From Heliocidaris erythrogramma (Eukaryota; Echinodermata; Echinoidea; Camarodonta; Echinometridae), in the NCBI GenBank assembly GCA_025617745.1, contig CM046858.1, forward strand, positions 34,790,598-34,854,597: a DNA stretch of 64,000 bases, read 5' to 3'. The position numbers and the translations under genes were made by a program. Under the pieces are notes generated by a model. The model saw nothing but the letters and a program-made list of their open reading frames with translations. It was not told the DNA's origin and did not search any database. This document shows positions 57,901-64,000 of this stretch, one piece after another; positions within the stretch are counted from its first letter, which is position 1; each line of letters starts with the position of its first letter.

Positions 57901-58750
57901 TGGCAGAGAGAGACAGAGAGAGAGGAGGGAAAGAGAAAAAACGGGGGAGGGTGGAAAGGGTATTTAACGTGAAATGAAGATTACATACGACCCCCTCCCA
58001 CGGCCAAAATCAACCCATTTCATCAAAGGAGTTAGACCGGTGACCCTCCCATGTTCTCGGTGCCCCTCAATGTCCGGATAAACACTATTTGATTTTCCCT
58101 ATTAATATTAAAAGAAAAAGTAAAATATCTATATATAGTTCGTATAGATTCACGGAAAATGTGACCTCAAATCGAACTTTTTATGTGAAAAGGTAGGTAG
58201 GAAAGTATAATGAAAGATCGAATGGGTGGCCTGTGGTGGCTGGGGTAGAGGAGTTGCTCAGTTAGATTAAATAGTCATTTTTGCTACTTATTAACTAATT
58301 TTGTGTTACAGATGTCTGTTTTATCCAACCACGTGTTGACAATAATGTATTCAACCTTTTCATATTAAAACACGCATTTCCACCAAGTGTGCTTAGATTA
58401 CAGAAGTCGCGTCTAAATCAAAATGTGTTCACTCATCTATTTCTATTTGATATTTATTTTCTGTGTGTTATTAGGCATTTATAACTTTATTCATTTATCA
58501 TCAAACAGAAACCCCTGGTCTAAGTGAGCCCCATCGCGTTGAGTCGCTTCAAGACCAAGCCCAAGTGATGCTCGGTGACTATGTACGGTACGCTCACCTC
58601 TCCCAACCGACAAGGTTCGGCCGACTCCTCCTCATGCTCTCTGCTCTCCGGGCCGTCAGCAGCAAGTTCTTAGAGAAGCTCTTTTTCCAACAAACCATTG
58701 GAGAAATCCCGATCGAGAGATTGCTCAGTGACATGTTCCAGACTTGTTGA
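35738..58750 (+). CDS. NR2E1: NR2E1/tailless (TLX) orphan nuclear receptor
   Basis: Transcription factor of the NR2E group, in animals a regulator of brain and eye progenitor cells, usually a repressor on AAGTCA half sites. Coding exons: 35738-35876, 47201-47443, 55736-56236, 57604-57862, 58509-58750. Exon 2 holds the DNA-binding domain: [20 protein letters not shown] with P-box [11 protein letters not shown], then [20 protein letters not shown]. It is followed by AVQHERGPR, the TLX/tailless C-terminal extension. The ligand-binding domain begins at [13 protein letters not shown] and ends in the activation helix [14 protein letters not shown]. The P-box serine and AVQHERGPR favour NR2E1 over NR2E3. 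About 414-460 residues are predicted (human 385), depending on how a frame conflict in exon 3 is resolved. A poly(A) signal AATAAA is at 58,779. Confidence 0.95.
35877..36360 (+). repeat. 242-bp tandem duplication including the exon 1 splice donor
   Basis: gtaagtactctttcaaacta occurs at 35,877 and again at 36,119. The following about 240 bases are repeated with few differences, including gtaaggtggtttggactcac and the poly-T end. The second copy has no coding exon in front of its donor-like site. Confidence 0.9.
36783..36937 (+). mobile_element. hAT-like element end
   Basis: tgacaagcaaaaaa followed by G-runs and a terminus cctggatccgccaatg at 36,921-36,936. Related to the end at 32,858. The left boundary could not be fixed. 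Confidence 0.4.
36938..42204. other. NR2E1 intron 1, simple repeats only
   Basis: Non-coding. Holds (AT)n at 38,685-38,716, GA/CT tracts at 38,895-38,982, 39,263-39,291, 39,405-39,500, 39,843-39,872, 40,702-40,727, 40,989-41,045 and 41,571-41,615, a (CAT)n at 39,604-39,626, and a telomere-like motif at 40,347. A TATA-like catccaatataagag lies near 37,231-37,245 but no transcript could be supported. Confidence 0.6.
40347..40370. repeat. Short interstitial telomere-like repeat
   Basis: ccctaa units: aacccc, then aaccctaaccctaaccct. Three full copies of the animal telomere unit in CCCTAA orientation. Confidence 0.85.
42205..42332 (-). mobile_element. SINE with 7SL-like head and internal box B
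   Basis: The minus strand begins ctgggcgttgtggcgtgcgc, then ctgtaatccagctacc, closely resembling the 5' domain of 7SL RNA and the Alu/B1 heads derived from it. After 25 bases come ggacccaggttcgagact (box B) and cacgtctttcggatgttgac, then gttaaaggtcggtcccagac, which resembles the conserved body of some invertebrate SINEs. The 7SL match rests on memory of the 7SL 5' domain, not on an alignment; a tRNA-derived head with chance similarity is the alternative. Confidence 0.45.
43102..44695. repeat. Dispersed 26-bp motif ggatttagggccttttgcaa
   Basis: Copies near 43,307, 43,333, 44,491 (variant), 44,518 and 44,668 on the plus strand and one inverted near 43,102-43,127. The inverted-plus-direct pairing at 43.1-43.36 kb resembles the ends of a 230-260 bp MITE with one end duplicated. 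Confidence 0.65.
43765..44145. repeat. ATC/CAT-rich degenerate simple repeat
   Basis: Long run of CATCAT, ATTATC and CACCAT variants. Encodes only low-complexity Ile, Asp or Met frames. Confidence 0.9.
44929..47200. other. NR2E1 intron 1, distal part
   Basis: Non-coding. (CT)n tracts at 45,755-45,775 and 45,885-45,957, a CpG-rich patch at 46,140-46,260 with TCGCGA repeats, and ATT/ATC repeats at 46,975-47,195 running up to the exon 2 acceptor. Confidence 0.6.
46160..46260. promoter_or_regulatory. CpG-rich patch with 11-bp-phased TCGCGA sites
   Basis: tcgcga at 46,183, 46,194 and 46,205 and tcgtga at 46,216, each exactly 11 bp apart, with a CCAAT box (gattggtcgacgc) near 46,241. The core resembles the CTCGCGAGA promoter element. 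No exon with a good donor was found after it. Confidence 0.3.
47201..47443 (+). CDS. NR2E1: NR2E1 exon 2, DNA-binding domain
   Basis: Acceptor attattctttag, donor aaagatg/gtaagg, phase 1 to 1. Encodes both zinc fingers. First finger C-x2-C-x13-C-x2-C with P-box CDGCS. Second finger starts [20 protein letters not shown], where nine residues separate the first two cysteines (seven in human TLX, five in most receptors). The helix region reads [17 protein letters not shown]. Confidence 0.97.
47444..50157. other. NR2E1 intron 2, proximal part
   Basis: Begins with GGTGAT/GTTGGT-type simple repeat (47,480-47,770). The remainder is AT-rich with a small CT tract at 48,853-48,882 and C-run plus TCTA repeats at 49,947-50,035. 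No further exon seen. Confidence 0.6.
50158..50789. mobile_element. Mariner-like non-autonomous element, copy 2
   Basis: Ends tacagtgcgtctcagcaaaa and ggggacgcactgta, TA on both sides. It shares internal blocks with the 28,331 copy (catatctgtggatag, acttgacaagaatt, gagaccct-agctat, ttggggagac). Inside NR2E1 intron 2. No transposase. Confidence 0.85.
50790..52649. other. NR2E1 intron 2, middle part
   Basis: Non-coding. (GA)n at 50,877-50,898, a G-run of about 23 at 51,004-51,026, a 12-bp tandem repeat (gaagcaagatat) at about 51,365-51,450 merging into (TA)n. Confidence 0.6.
52650..53275 (+). repeat. Diverged ~370-bp tandem duplication
   Basis: Unit 1 (52,650-52,990) and unit 2 (53,030-53,275) share cttcagtatttttaagc / cttcaatatttttgaagc, gtgt-tgcaattaaga, gggttt-a-tgtaa-ggaaat, gaccattcc and a gatgac-gg-tggttg block in the same order, with many substitutions and indels. 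No coding potential. Confidence 0.5.
54226..54598 (+). repeat. Degenerate minisatellite of ttcggaattatgaacc-type units
   Basis: More than fifteen imperfect units of about 15-30 bases built on ttccgaaggttcgtaa and its relatives (cggaattatgaacc, gaattacgaa). The unit is itself partly palindromic (ttcgaa / ttccgaa). A CT tract follows at 54,607-54,639. Confidence 0.75.
54887..54959. repeat. (AT)n microsatellite
   Basis: About 36 AT units. Confidence 0.98.
55018..55317 (+). repeat. Two identical ~27-bp motifs 260 bp apart
   Basis: caccaacaccgagcgtgaaa followed by tcaccc occurs at about 55,022-55,047 and 55,291-55,316. A partial third copy (aaacaccaacac) is at 55,268. Non-coding context in NR2E1 intron 2. 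Confidence 0.7.
55736..56236 (+). CDS. NR2E1: NR2E1 exon 3, hinge and start of ligand-binding domain, with frame conflict
   Basis: Acceptor ctctttgtttatcag, phase 1; the reading [20 protein letters not shown] starts in frame with exon 2 and is open to a TAG at 55,978-55,980. The ligand-binding-domain frame ([20 protein letters not shown], then [13 protein letters not shown], ending PFRDQ at donor gaccag/gttcgt) is one base ahead and is open from 55,874 on. Either one extra base is present in 55,874-55,977 (a sequence error or a real lesion), or a 139-bp intron at 55,817-55,955 (gtacac ... gcctcag) is removed, which restores the frame exactly. Both models keep all conserved residues of the ligand-binding domain. 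Confidence 0.85.
56237..57603. other. NR2E1 intron 3
   Basis: AT-rich, with a MITE, a C-run at 56,799-56,820 and a (CAT)n at 56,908-56,928. No exon seen. Confidence 0.6.
56629..56762. mobile_element. 134-bp palindromic MITE
   Basis: Left ggagcgtttcatcaagcgtt and right aaccttttacgaaacgctcc are reverse complements with few mismatches, and the inner arms continue (ttgtcagtgatttttaccga against gtcagtaaaagtcactgac). Confidence 0.85.
57604..57862 (+). CDS. NR2E1: NR2E1 exon 4, ligand-binding domain core
   Basis: Acceptor cactcgtgcag, donor aaatcag/gtacgt, phase 0 to 1. Encodes [20 protein letters not shown] (human LMLLEDAWRELFVLGIAQWA) and ends in [16 protein letters not shown] (human DATEFACLKCIVTFKA). 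Confidence 0.96.
58509..58750 (+). CDS. NR2E1: NR2E1 last exon, activation helix
   Basis: Acceptor catcaaacag, phase 1. Encodes [38 protein letters not shown] and the terminal [20 protein letters not shown], then TC and TGA. The end corresponds to human FFKKTIGNVPITRLLSDMYKS. Confidence 0.96.
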
Positions 58751-60456
58751 AAGCATTGTCATCAAAATATTTGGTCTTAATAAACAGTTACACCTAAAAG
58801 GATGTTCGACAACTTTTACAGCCCCAGATTTATTTGAGGTCGAATACAGAGAACAAATTTTGTGGTTTCTTCCATTTGTGCTTGAAGTGGCGCCTCTCGG
58901 GGGATAGCTCTTTGTTGTCAACTTTTAGGTGCTTGTGCAAACAAGGCTCATAAATCCATAAATATTTTCAATCAGTCACATATTTCGTCTATCTTTCTCC
59001 GTAGACACTACTATAATCGCATATGTATATTATTATGGAGCAAAAACCTGCGAGTTATGCATTTACCCCCCCCCCCCCCCTCCATATGCAAAATACGAAT
59101 CGACGCCCCGTATATAGCACAGCATGTGAATGACTATGTTGATAAACATTCCAATGATATTCAGAGCAGTATTAAATAAATATTATTCTTTTTTAATTTT
59201 CTTCACTATAATCATGATAATCGTCTAAAGCAAGTCCATGCTAAATCCAGATCGGACTACGCATGTACAGAAATGGCTTCGGGCATGTTTTGATATTTAC
59301 GTCAGTATAGTTCTACGTTTGTAGCAGAACGTTGCTCTTCTTTGCTCGTATTTCCTGTGCAGACGGCGAATTATTGTATTGCTGGAGTGGATGCGTGTAC
59401 AAAAATATGAATATAAATATGTACAGTAATCTTAACTTATTCTTTCTAACATTCCAGTTCTACAGGTATTTCACTTGTAAATTATTTATTTGTATATAAA
59501 GAAGTTCAAACTTAAGGGAAGATCTTAGAGGACTGTATCTACTATTGTAAATATTAGACGCGAAAGTGGGTGCAAAAAGTATAAAATAATACAATCGTAT
59601 TTCAGCATTGTGTAAAAAAAAATGTAAAAGTTTAGGATTAGTAGCTACTTTATTTAATAAAAATCTTGATTACGTTTTTAAAAATAACATTTATACCCGA
59701 AGTCCGATTATATTCAATGGGACAAGATTATGATCATCACCAATGTATTATTTATAGTAGATTAGAAAACACACACGTAAATAGCCAGTTTGTTCCTTTA
59801 ATAGTGATTAATCATTAGTATCCAATACCAGGATGAGAAAATATATATATATAGTCAGTGCCGACTATGTATATACAAGGTCTTGTTATCCCAAAGAAGC
59901 AGTACAGCTCGTTCGTTTTGGCTCAAGGCTTCCATGTTTTTTTTTTGTTTTTTCATATAGACCCATAGTTAAACATTATTAATTTAATTCTAGCTCATAA
60001 GATAAAATACTCAGTGTTTAATCAATATATAATAAATATAATAAATTATTCATAATTTGAGCCATCTGTGAGACTTTGCTCATTCAATATCATTATAGCA
60101 GTGTTGTTAGTTTAATTCGTAGTTATATATTTCTATCTCTGTAGTAGAAGATATTAGACTAACCAAAAATGTAACATAATTTTCTAATAGATGATTCATA
60201 TTTGTAGATTATCTCTGCTTTAATTATTTGGAGGTAATGTTGTCACGCAAAAATACCGTTTTCGTTTATATTTAACGTTACACTAATTTTTACATTCCAA
60301 TATTTTTATTACCATTAATTCGCCATTCCATACATATTACCCATTATGTATTTTCTGTGCACATGTTTTACATTATGAATAAATGCTGATAAATTGTTTA
60401 TCTCTTCATAGACTCGTCCACCTGTACATACAGATTTCCTTTTCCTGGACAATATT
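58751..60456 (+). other. NR2E1 3' UTR and downstream spacer
   Basis: AATAAA at 58,779-58,784, only 29 bases after the stop; others at about 59,175 and 59,655. No further gene seen. A C-run lies at 59,067-59,081. Confidence 0.45.
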
Positions 60457-60479
60457 ATGATGTATGGTAGCATTTTTTT

Positions 60480-61640
60480 ATCTGGCATAAATCGAAAATG
60501 GGAAGCGAGAGAGAGCGAGAGAGAGAGAGAGAGAGAGACGAGCAGAGAGAATAAGAGAGATGAAGAGAAAAAGAGAGACGAGAGGAGGGAGAGCGGGGGG
60601 AATAGAACGAGGGACGGAGAGAAGAAAGAGGGAGAGAGAGACTGAGAGAAGTAATACAGATATAGAAGAGAGAAAAAAATGATGTAGGGTGAAAGAGAAA
60701 GCTGACAATTATTCAAAAATTCAACCACAAAAAAGAAGAGGCAAGAAAGAAGACTAGGGGTACTAGGGGCAGATACTGGAGAAATAAGGTGAATTGGGTG
60801 ATGAATAAAAGAAAAGATGAGATAAGGAAATGAAGGAGCATAAAGATGAATGGAGAACTTTCGACACAACTGGGTATTGAAATATTTACCCATTATTAGG
60901 TAAAAAGGGAAAACGCATGTATGGTTGGGTAAACCTTTACCTAATGCTGGATAAAATCTACTCGAAATTTGAGTAAAATTGTGCCCAACAAACATGCATC
61001 TTCCCTTTTTAAGCAATACTGGGTCAATTTTACCCAACTGTTTGGAGTGAGGGTGAGGGAAGGGAAGAAGGGAGACAGGGAGAGAGAAAGAGGGAGAGAG
61101 AGTAAATGAGAGGAAAGGAGAGAGGGGGTGTGAATCCGGATGGAAGAGAAAAGGAGAGACGAGAGGACATGGAGGAGGGAGAGCGGGGGATAGAACGAGG
61201 GACAGAGAGAAGAGAGGAGAGGAAAGGAGAGATATGGAAAGAGAGAGAGAGAGAGAGACTGAGAGAAGTAATACAGATATAGAAGAGAAACATGGAGAGA
61301 GAAAGAGAGAGAGAAAGTAAATGGGAGGAAAGGAGAGAGGGGGTGTGAATCCGGATGGAAAGACGGAAGGAAAATGAAAAGAAAAAGAAGGGAGAAGGAA
61401 AACGAGAGATGCGAAGAAAAGGATATAATTCTTAACAAGATAAAGGAGTAGAGATGTGTAAAAACATATACGTATGAAAAGGGCGAAGGGGCAAGAGGGA
61501 GTGGCATAGAGACAATGAGAGAAAGAGAGAGAGAAAAAAAAGAAAGAAAGAGAGAGAGAGAAAAAAAGAGAAAGAAAGAGAGAGAGTAAGAGAGGGAAAG
61601 AGAGAGATTGTATGAGAAGGAGAGAGATGTGGGATGGTTT
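60480..61640. repeat. GA-rich low-complexity tract with internal duplications
   Basis: Purine-rich on the plus strand. Longer identical words inside it show segmental duplication: actgagagaagtaatacaga at about 60,641 and 61,258, and gggggtgtgaatccggatgg at about 61,123 and 61,339. The long minus-strand Ser-Leu-Phe frame over it is a composition artefact. Confidence 0.85.
60866..61041. mobile_element. Palindromic MITE within the GA-rich tract
   Basis: Left acaactgggtattgaaatat and right tcaattttacccaactgt pair as inverted repeats. The inner arms (aaaaagggaaaacgcatgta against acatgcatcttcccttttta) also pair. About 176 bp, no coding. Confidence 0.75.
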
Positions 61641-62464
61641 ACGTAGAGGAAGGCAAGCAGAGAAAAGCATAGAATGGATCCTCATTGATATCAAGCAAAG
61701 CAGCCCAGTAATGAAAGACAAATTTAGTCTGAACAAATATTTATTTACACAATTACTTGAGAAATCCGTCAGTTACAATAAAATACAATAAAACATTACA
61801 ATAATGCACCTCTTTAACCTCTTCCATGTAGATTATATTTTAATTCATACATTGAAACATGCAGAACTGTTGTTTATACTACCACGTCACTCACTCTACT
61901 AAATCTAATGTTACCTAACCGAATCCTCACTCTTTTCAGATTCCTGATGTAATACTAAACCATAAATGAACAATGATTCTATAAAGTAATGGCTCCTCCT
62001 AAATATGCCACTGTAAGTAAGAATCAATAAATGTCTAATTCTGGGCCCCATACAACGCAACGATGTACACCACTGTCTTAATTTCTGTCTTTAATATCGC
62101 CTTGACATAATTATGTATAGATAAAGAATGTGTATGTTTGTTGTTATAATTTAGATACCATGCTTGGAATATCATTATTCATAGACTACGTGAGATTGAA
62201 GGCTGCTTGAAAGTATTTATTTTCCCATATTTTATAGTTACTTATGCTTTCGGGCTTTTTGATAAATTTCATTTGTATTACAAAATCTTTAAAAGATTAA
62301 AATCAAAATACAAGAATCATATTTATGCAAAATAAATCAATATCCACTACTCAAAGTAATCGAAAACATGATAAACAACTTCGTGTAATGATAAAGACGA
62401 TTATTATGTTTCGGTCAAGTGTTTTATCGGTTACACTTTGTATTTTGATTTCTATTTTCTCATC
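61641..62464. other. Spacer between converging genes
   Basis: AT-rich, no gene seen. On the minus strand an AATAAA signal lies at 62,465-62,470, about 100 bases after the distal stop codon of the minus-strand gene. Confidence 0.4.
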
Positions 62465-62566
62465 TTTATTATATTTTAAAAAGTTTATCTCATAGAAGAT
62501 GAATCATGTAGCATTGTAATGCAAGGTGATCCTCTAGAAAGTACCTGAGGCCATTGCTTAGTGTGT

Positions 62567-62613
62567 TCAATAACCAATGCAGATATCTGAAGCAGTGGAA
62601 CCAGGAATATCAC
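62567..62613 (-). CDS. Terminal exon, distal duplicate
   Basis: Reads DIPGSTASDICIGY and a TGA stop, after tttcttcgactgcag. Identical in protein to the proximal duplicate. It is the copy nearer to a minus-strand poly(A) signal. Confidence 0.4.
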
Positions 62614-63926
62614 CTGCAGTCGAAGAAAGAAAAGGACGAATAAATATTACTTTTTTATTTAAAAATCAAATAAAACTATAGATAACAGGCTTTTTATTTC
62701 TTCTTCTTTTTTGCTCCTTCTCCTGCTACTTTTTTCTCCTTCTTTTTCTCCTCTTCTTTCCTTCTTCTTTTCCTCCTTCTTTTTCTCCTTCGTCTTCTAT
62801 TTCTTTAAATCTGTCATCCATAGAAGATGATTTAGCATTTCAATGCAAGGAGTTCCTCTGAAAAGTACCTGACGTCACTGCTCAGTGTATTGTTGAAAGG
62901 TTAGACAACATTTACGAATAGTACTCCACATGGCCCCTGACATTCGTGACAAATATATTTCAATTTAATGTAGACTTAAATAAGTACAGGGACCGCAGAA
63001 CCGGGGATGGGGGAGGGGGGGGGCTAGCCCCCCCCCCCCCCCCCCCCCCCCCCACTGTTTCAGTAAACACGTGCAAACGTATAGCAGTGTGCTCAATAAC
63101 CAATGCAGATATCTGAAGCAGTGGAACCAGGAATATCACCTGCAGTCGAAGAAAGAAAAGGACGAATAAATATTACTTTTTTATTTAAAAATCAAATAAA
63201 ACTATAGATAACAGGCTTTTTATTTCTTCTTCTTTTTTGCTCCTTCTCCTGCTACTTTTTTCTCCTTCTTTTTCTCCTCTTCTTTCCTTCTTCTTTTCCT
63301 CCTTCTTTTTCTCCTTCGTCTTCTATTTCTTTAAATCTGTCATCCATAGAAGATGATTTAGCATTTCAATGCAAGGAGTTCCTCTGAAAAGTACCTGACG
63401 TCACTGCTCAGTGTATTGTTGAAAGGTTAGACAACATTTACGAATAGTACTCCACATGGCCCCTGACATTCGTGACAAATATATTTCAATTTAATGTAGA
63501 CTTAAATAAGTACAGGGACCGCAGAACCGGGGATGGGGGAGGGGGGGGGGGGGGCTAGCCCCCCCCCCCCCCCACTGTTTCAGTAAACACGTGCAAACGT
63601 ATGGCAGTGCAAAAATGTGGTATACACGCAGCCCCCCCCCCCCCCCCCCCCCCCATTTAGGCCCCTCCACTTTCCAAGACGTTCCGCGGCGCCTGAAGTA
63701 TAGTCATACCGTGCTCGTTGACGATATTTTGACATATGGTCTCGTAACGACTGGTCCCGACGAGTCTACTGAATGCATCGTCCCACCAACGGACGAATTC
63801 TTTGTTGGCCTTTGAAGTCATCATACTTCCACCGGCCGCTTCACACTTATTCGGAAAGTCTGCGGGAGAAATAGTTTCCAGCGCAGCGTCGAGTTGGGGT
63901 CGTATAACACTGAAAGCGACATCGAC
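62567..63926 (-). CDS. 3' end of a solute-binding-protein-like gene (partial)
   Basis: Two minus-strand exons: 63926-63710 (acceptor ctcaaaaag, donor cacg/gtatga, phase 0 to 1) and a 47-bp terminal exon, present twice, at 63139-63093 and 62613-62567 (acceptor tttcttcgactgcag). The joined reading is VDVAFSVIRPQLDAALETIS, FVRWWDDAFSRLVGTSRYET, ICQNIVNEHG, DIPGSTASDICIGY, stop. The phase fits exactly. The WWDDAF-x-RL-x-x-S-x-RY-x-x-IC pattern resembles the C-terminal lobe of bacterial type 3 extracellular solute-binding proteins, whose animal relatives I recall only vaguely. The rest of the gene lies beyond 64,000. It converges on NR2E1. Confidence 0.45.
63093..63139 (-). CDS. Terminal exon, proximal duplicate
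   Basis: Same acceptor and same 14 residues as the distal copy. It lies 570 bases from the 63,710 donor and so would be met first by the splicing machinery. Confidence 0.4.
63710..63926 (-). CDS. Penultimate exon of solute-binding-protein-like gene
   Basis: Open for 72 codons plus one base between plausible splice sites. The composition is clearly protein-like (balanced residues, two cysteines, WW, no low complexity), unlike the surrounding repeats. The acceptor pyrimidine tract is only moderate. Confidence 0.5.
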
Positions 63927-64000
63927 CTTTTTGAGAATAAAGCAAATAAATATCAATTAATAGATGTCTGATTTTACTTACGTGTTAATAAAGCATGGTA

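Larger units (their letters stand above)
62480..63609. repeat. 526-bp tandem duplication with an older third copy
   Basis: About 62,565-63,087 and 63,091-63,609 are near-identical; differences are mostly lengths of poly-G and poly-C runs. A diverged related stretch is seen at 62,480-62,575 (tagaagatgaatcatgtagc, aagtacctgaggcc) against 62,818-62,890. Each unit contains the terminal exon of the minus-strand gene, a CT-rich block and a G-run/C-run palindrome around gctagc. Confidence 0.95.

Noticed and set aside
60315-61736. 473-codon minus-strand frame, the longest in the window
   Set aside because: It is almost entirely Ser, Leu, Phe and Pro from the GA/CT tract, runs straight through a MITE, and shows no domain. 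Composition alone explains it.

Overview
This window is metazoan nuclear DNA. The genes have GT-AG introns of hundreds to about 11,000 bases, coding density is low, and microsatellites (CT, GGT, TTCCTC, poly-C), small inverted-repeat transposons, SINEs and LINE pieces are abundant. The mix of repeats and the deuterostome-like protein sequences suggest a marine invertebrate deuterostome. An echinoderm, perhaps a sea urchin, is my best guess, made from memory of repeat motifs and not from a search.

Layout. 1-5.8 kb is a repeat-rich block: a 2.7-kb imperfect palindrome (about 1395-4068) built from inverted copies of one element, a LINE tail placed against its right arm, and a diverged lone relative at 5541-5700. 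6.5-9.2 kb is a decayed minus-strand LINE. 11,655-24,893 (+) is CDC40/PRP17, a WD40 splicing factor. Eleven coding exons are placed with consistent phases; the exon or exons carrying the N terminus (about 65-70 residues) were not found. Intron 5 of the visible model holds eleven truncated tandem copies of the start of the following exon, each with its 3' splice-site region. This is the most unusual structure in the window. 24.9-35.7 kb is intergenic, with a mariner-like element, a tRNA-derived SINE and a hAT-like element with an 8-bp target duplication. 35,738-58,750 (+) is NR2E1/tailless, an orphan nuclear receptor in five coding exons with introns of 11.3, 8.3, 1.4 and 0.6 kb. Its hinge exon has a reading-frame conflict and its D-box is longer than usual. 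62,567-63,926 (-) is the 3' end of a third gene pointing toward NR2E1. It resembles the C-terminal part of a bacterial-type solute-binding protein, and its last coding exon lies in a 526-bp tandem duplication.

The genes do not form a pathway: CDC40 acts in the second step of splicing and NR2E1 in neural and eye development. Their linkage matters more, because both are also on human 6q21, so this may be a remnant of old synteny. No CRISPR array, rRNA, intact tRNA gene, retrovirus or LTR element was recognised.
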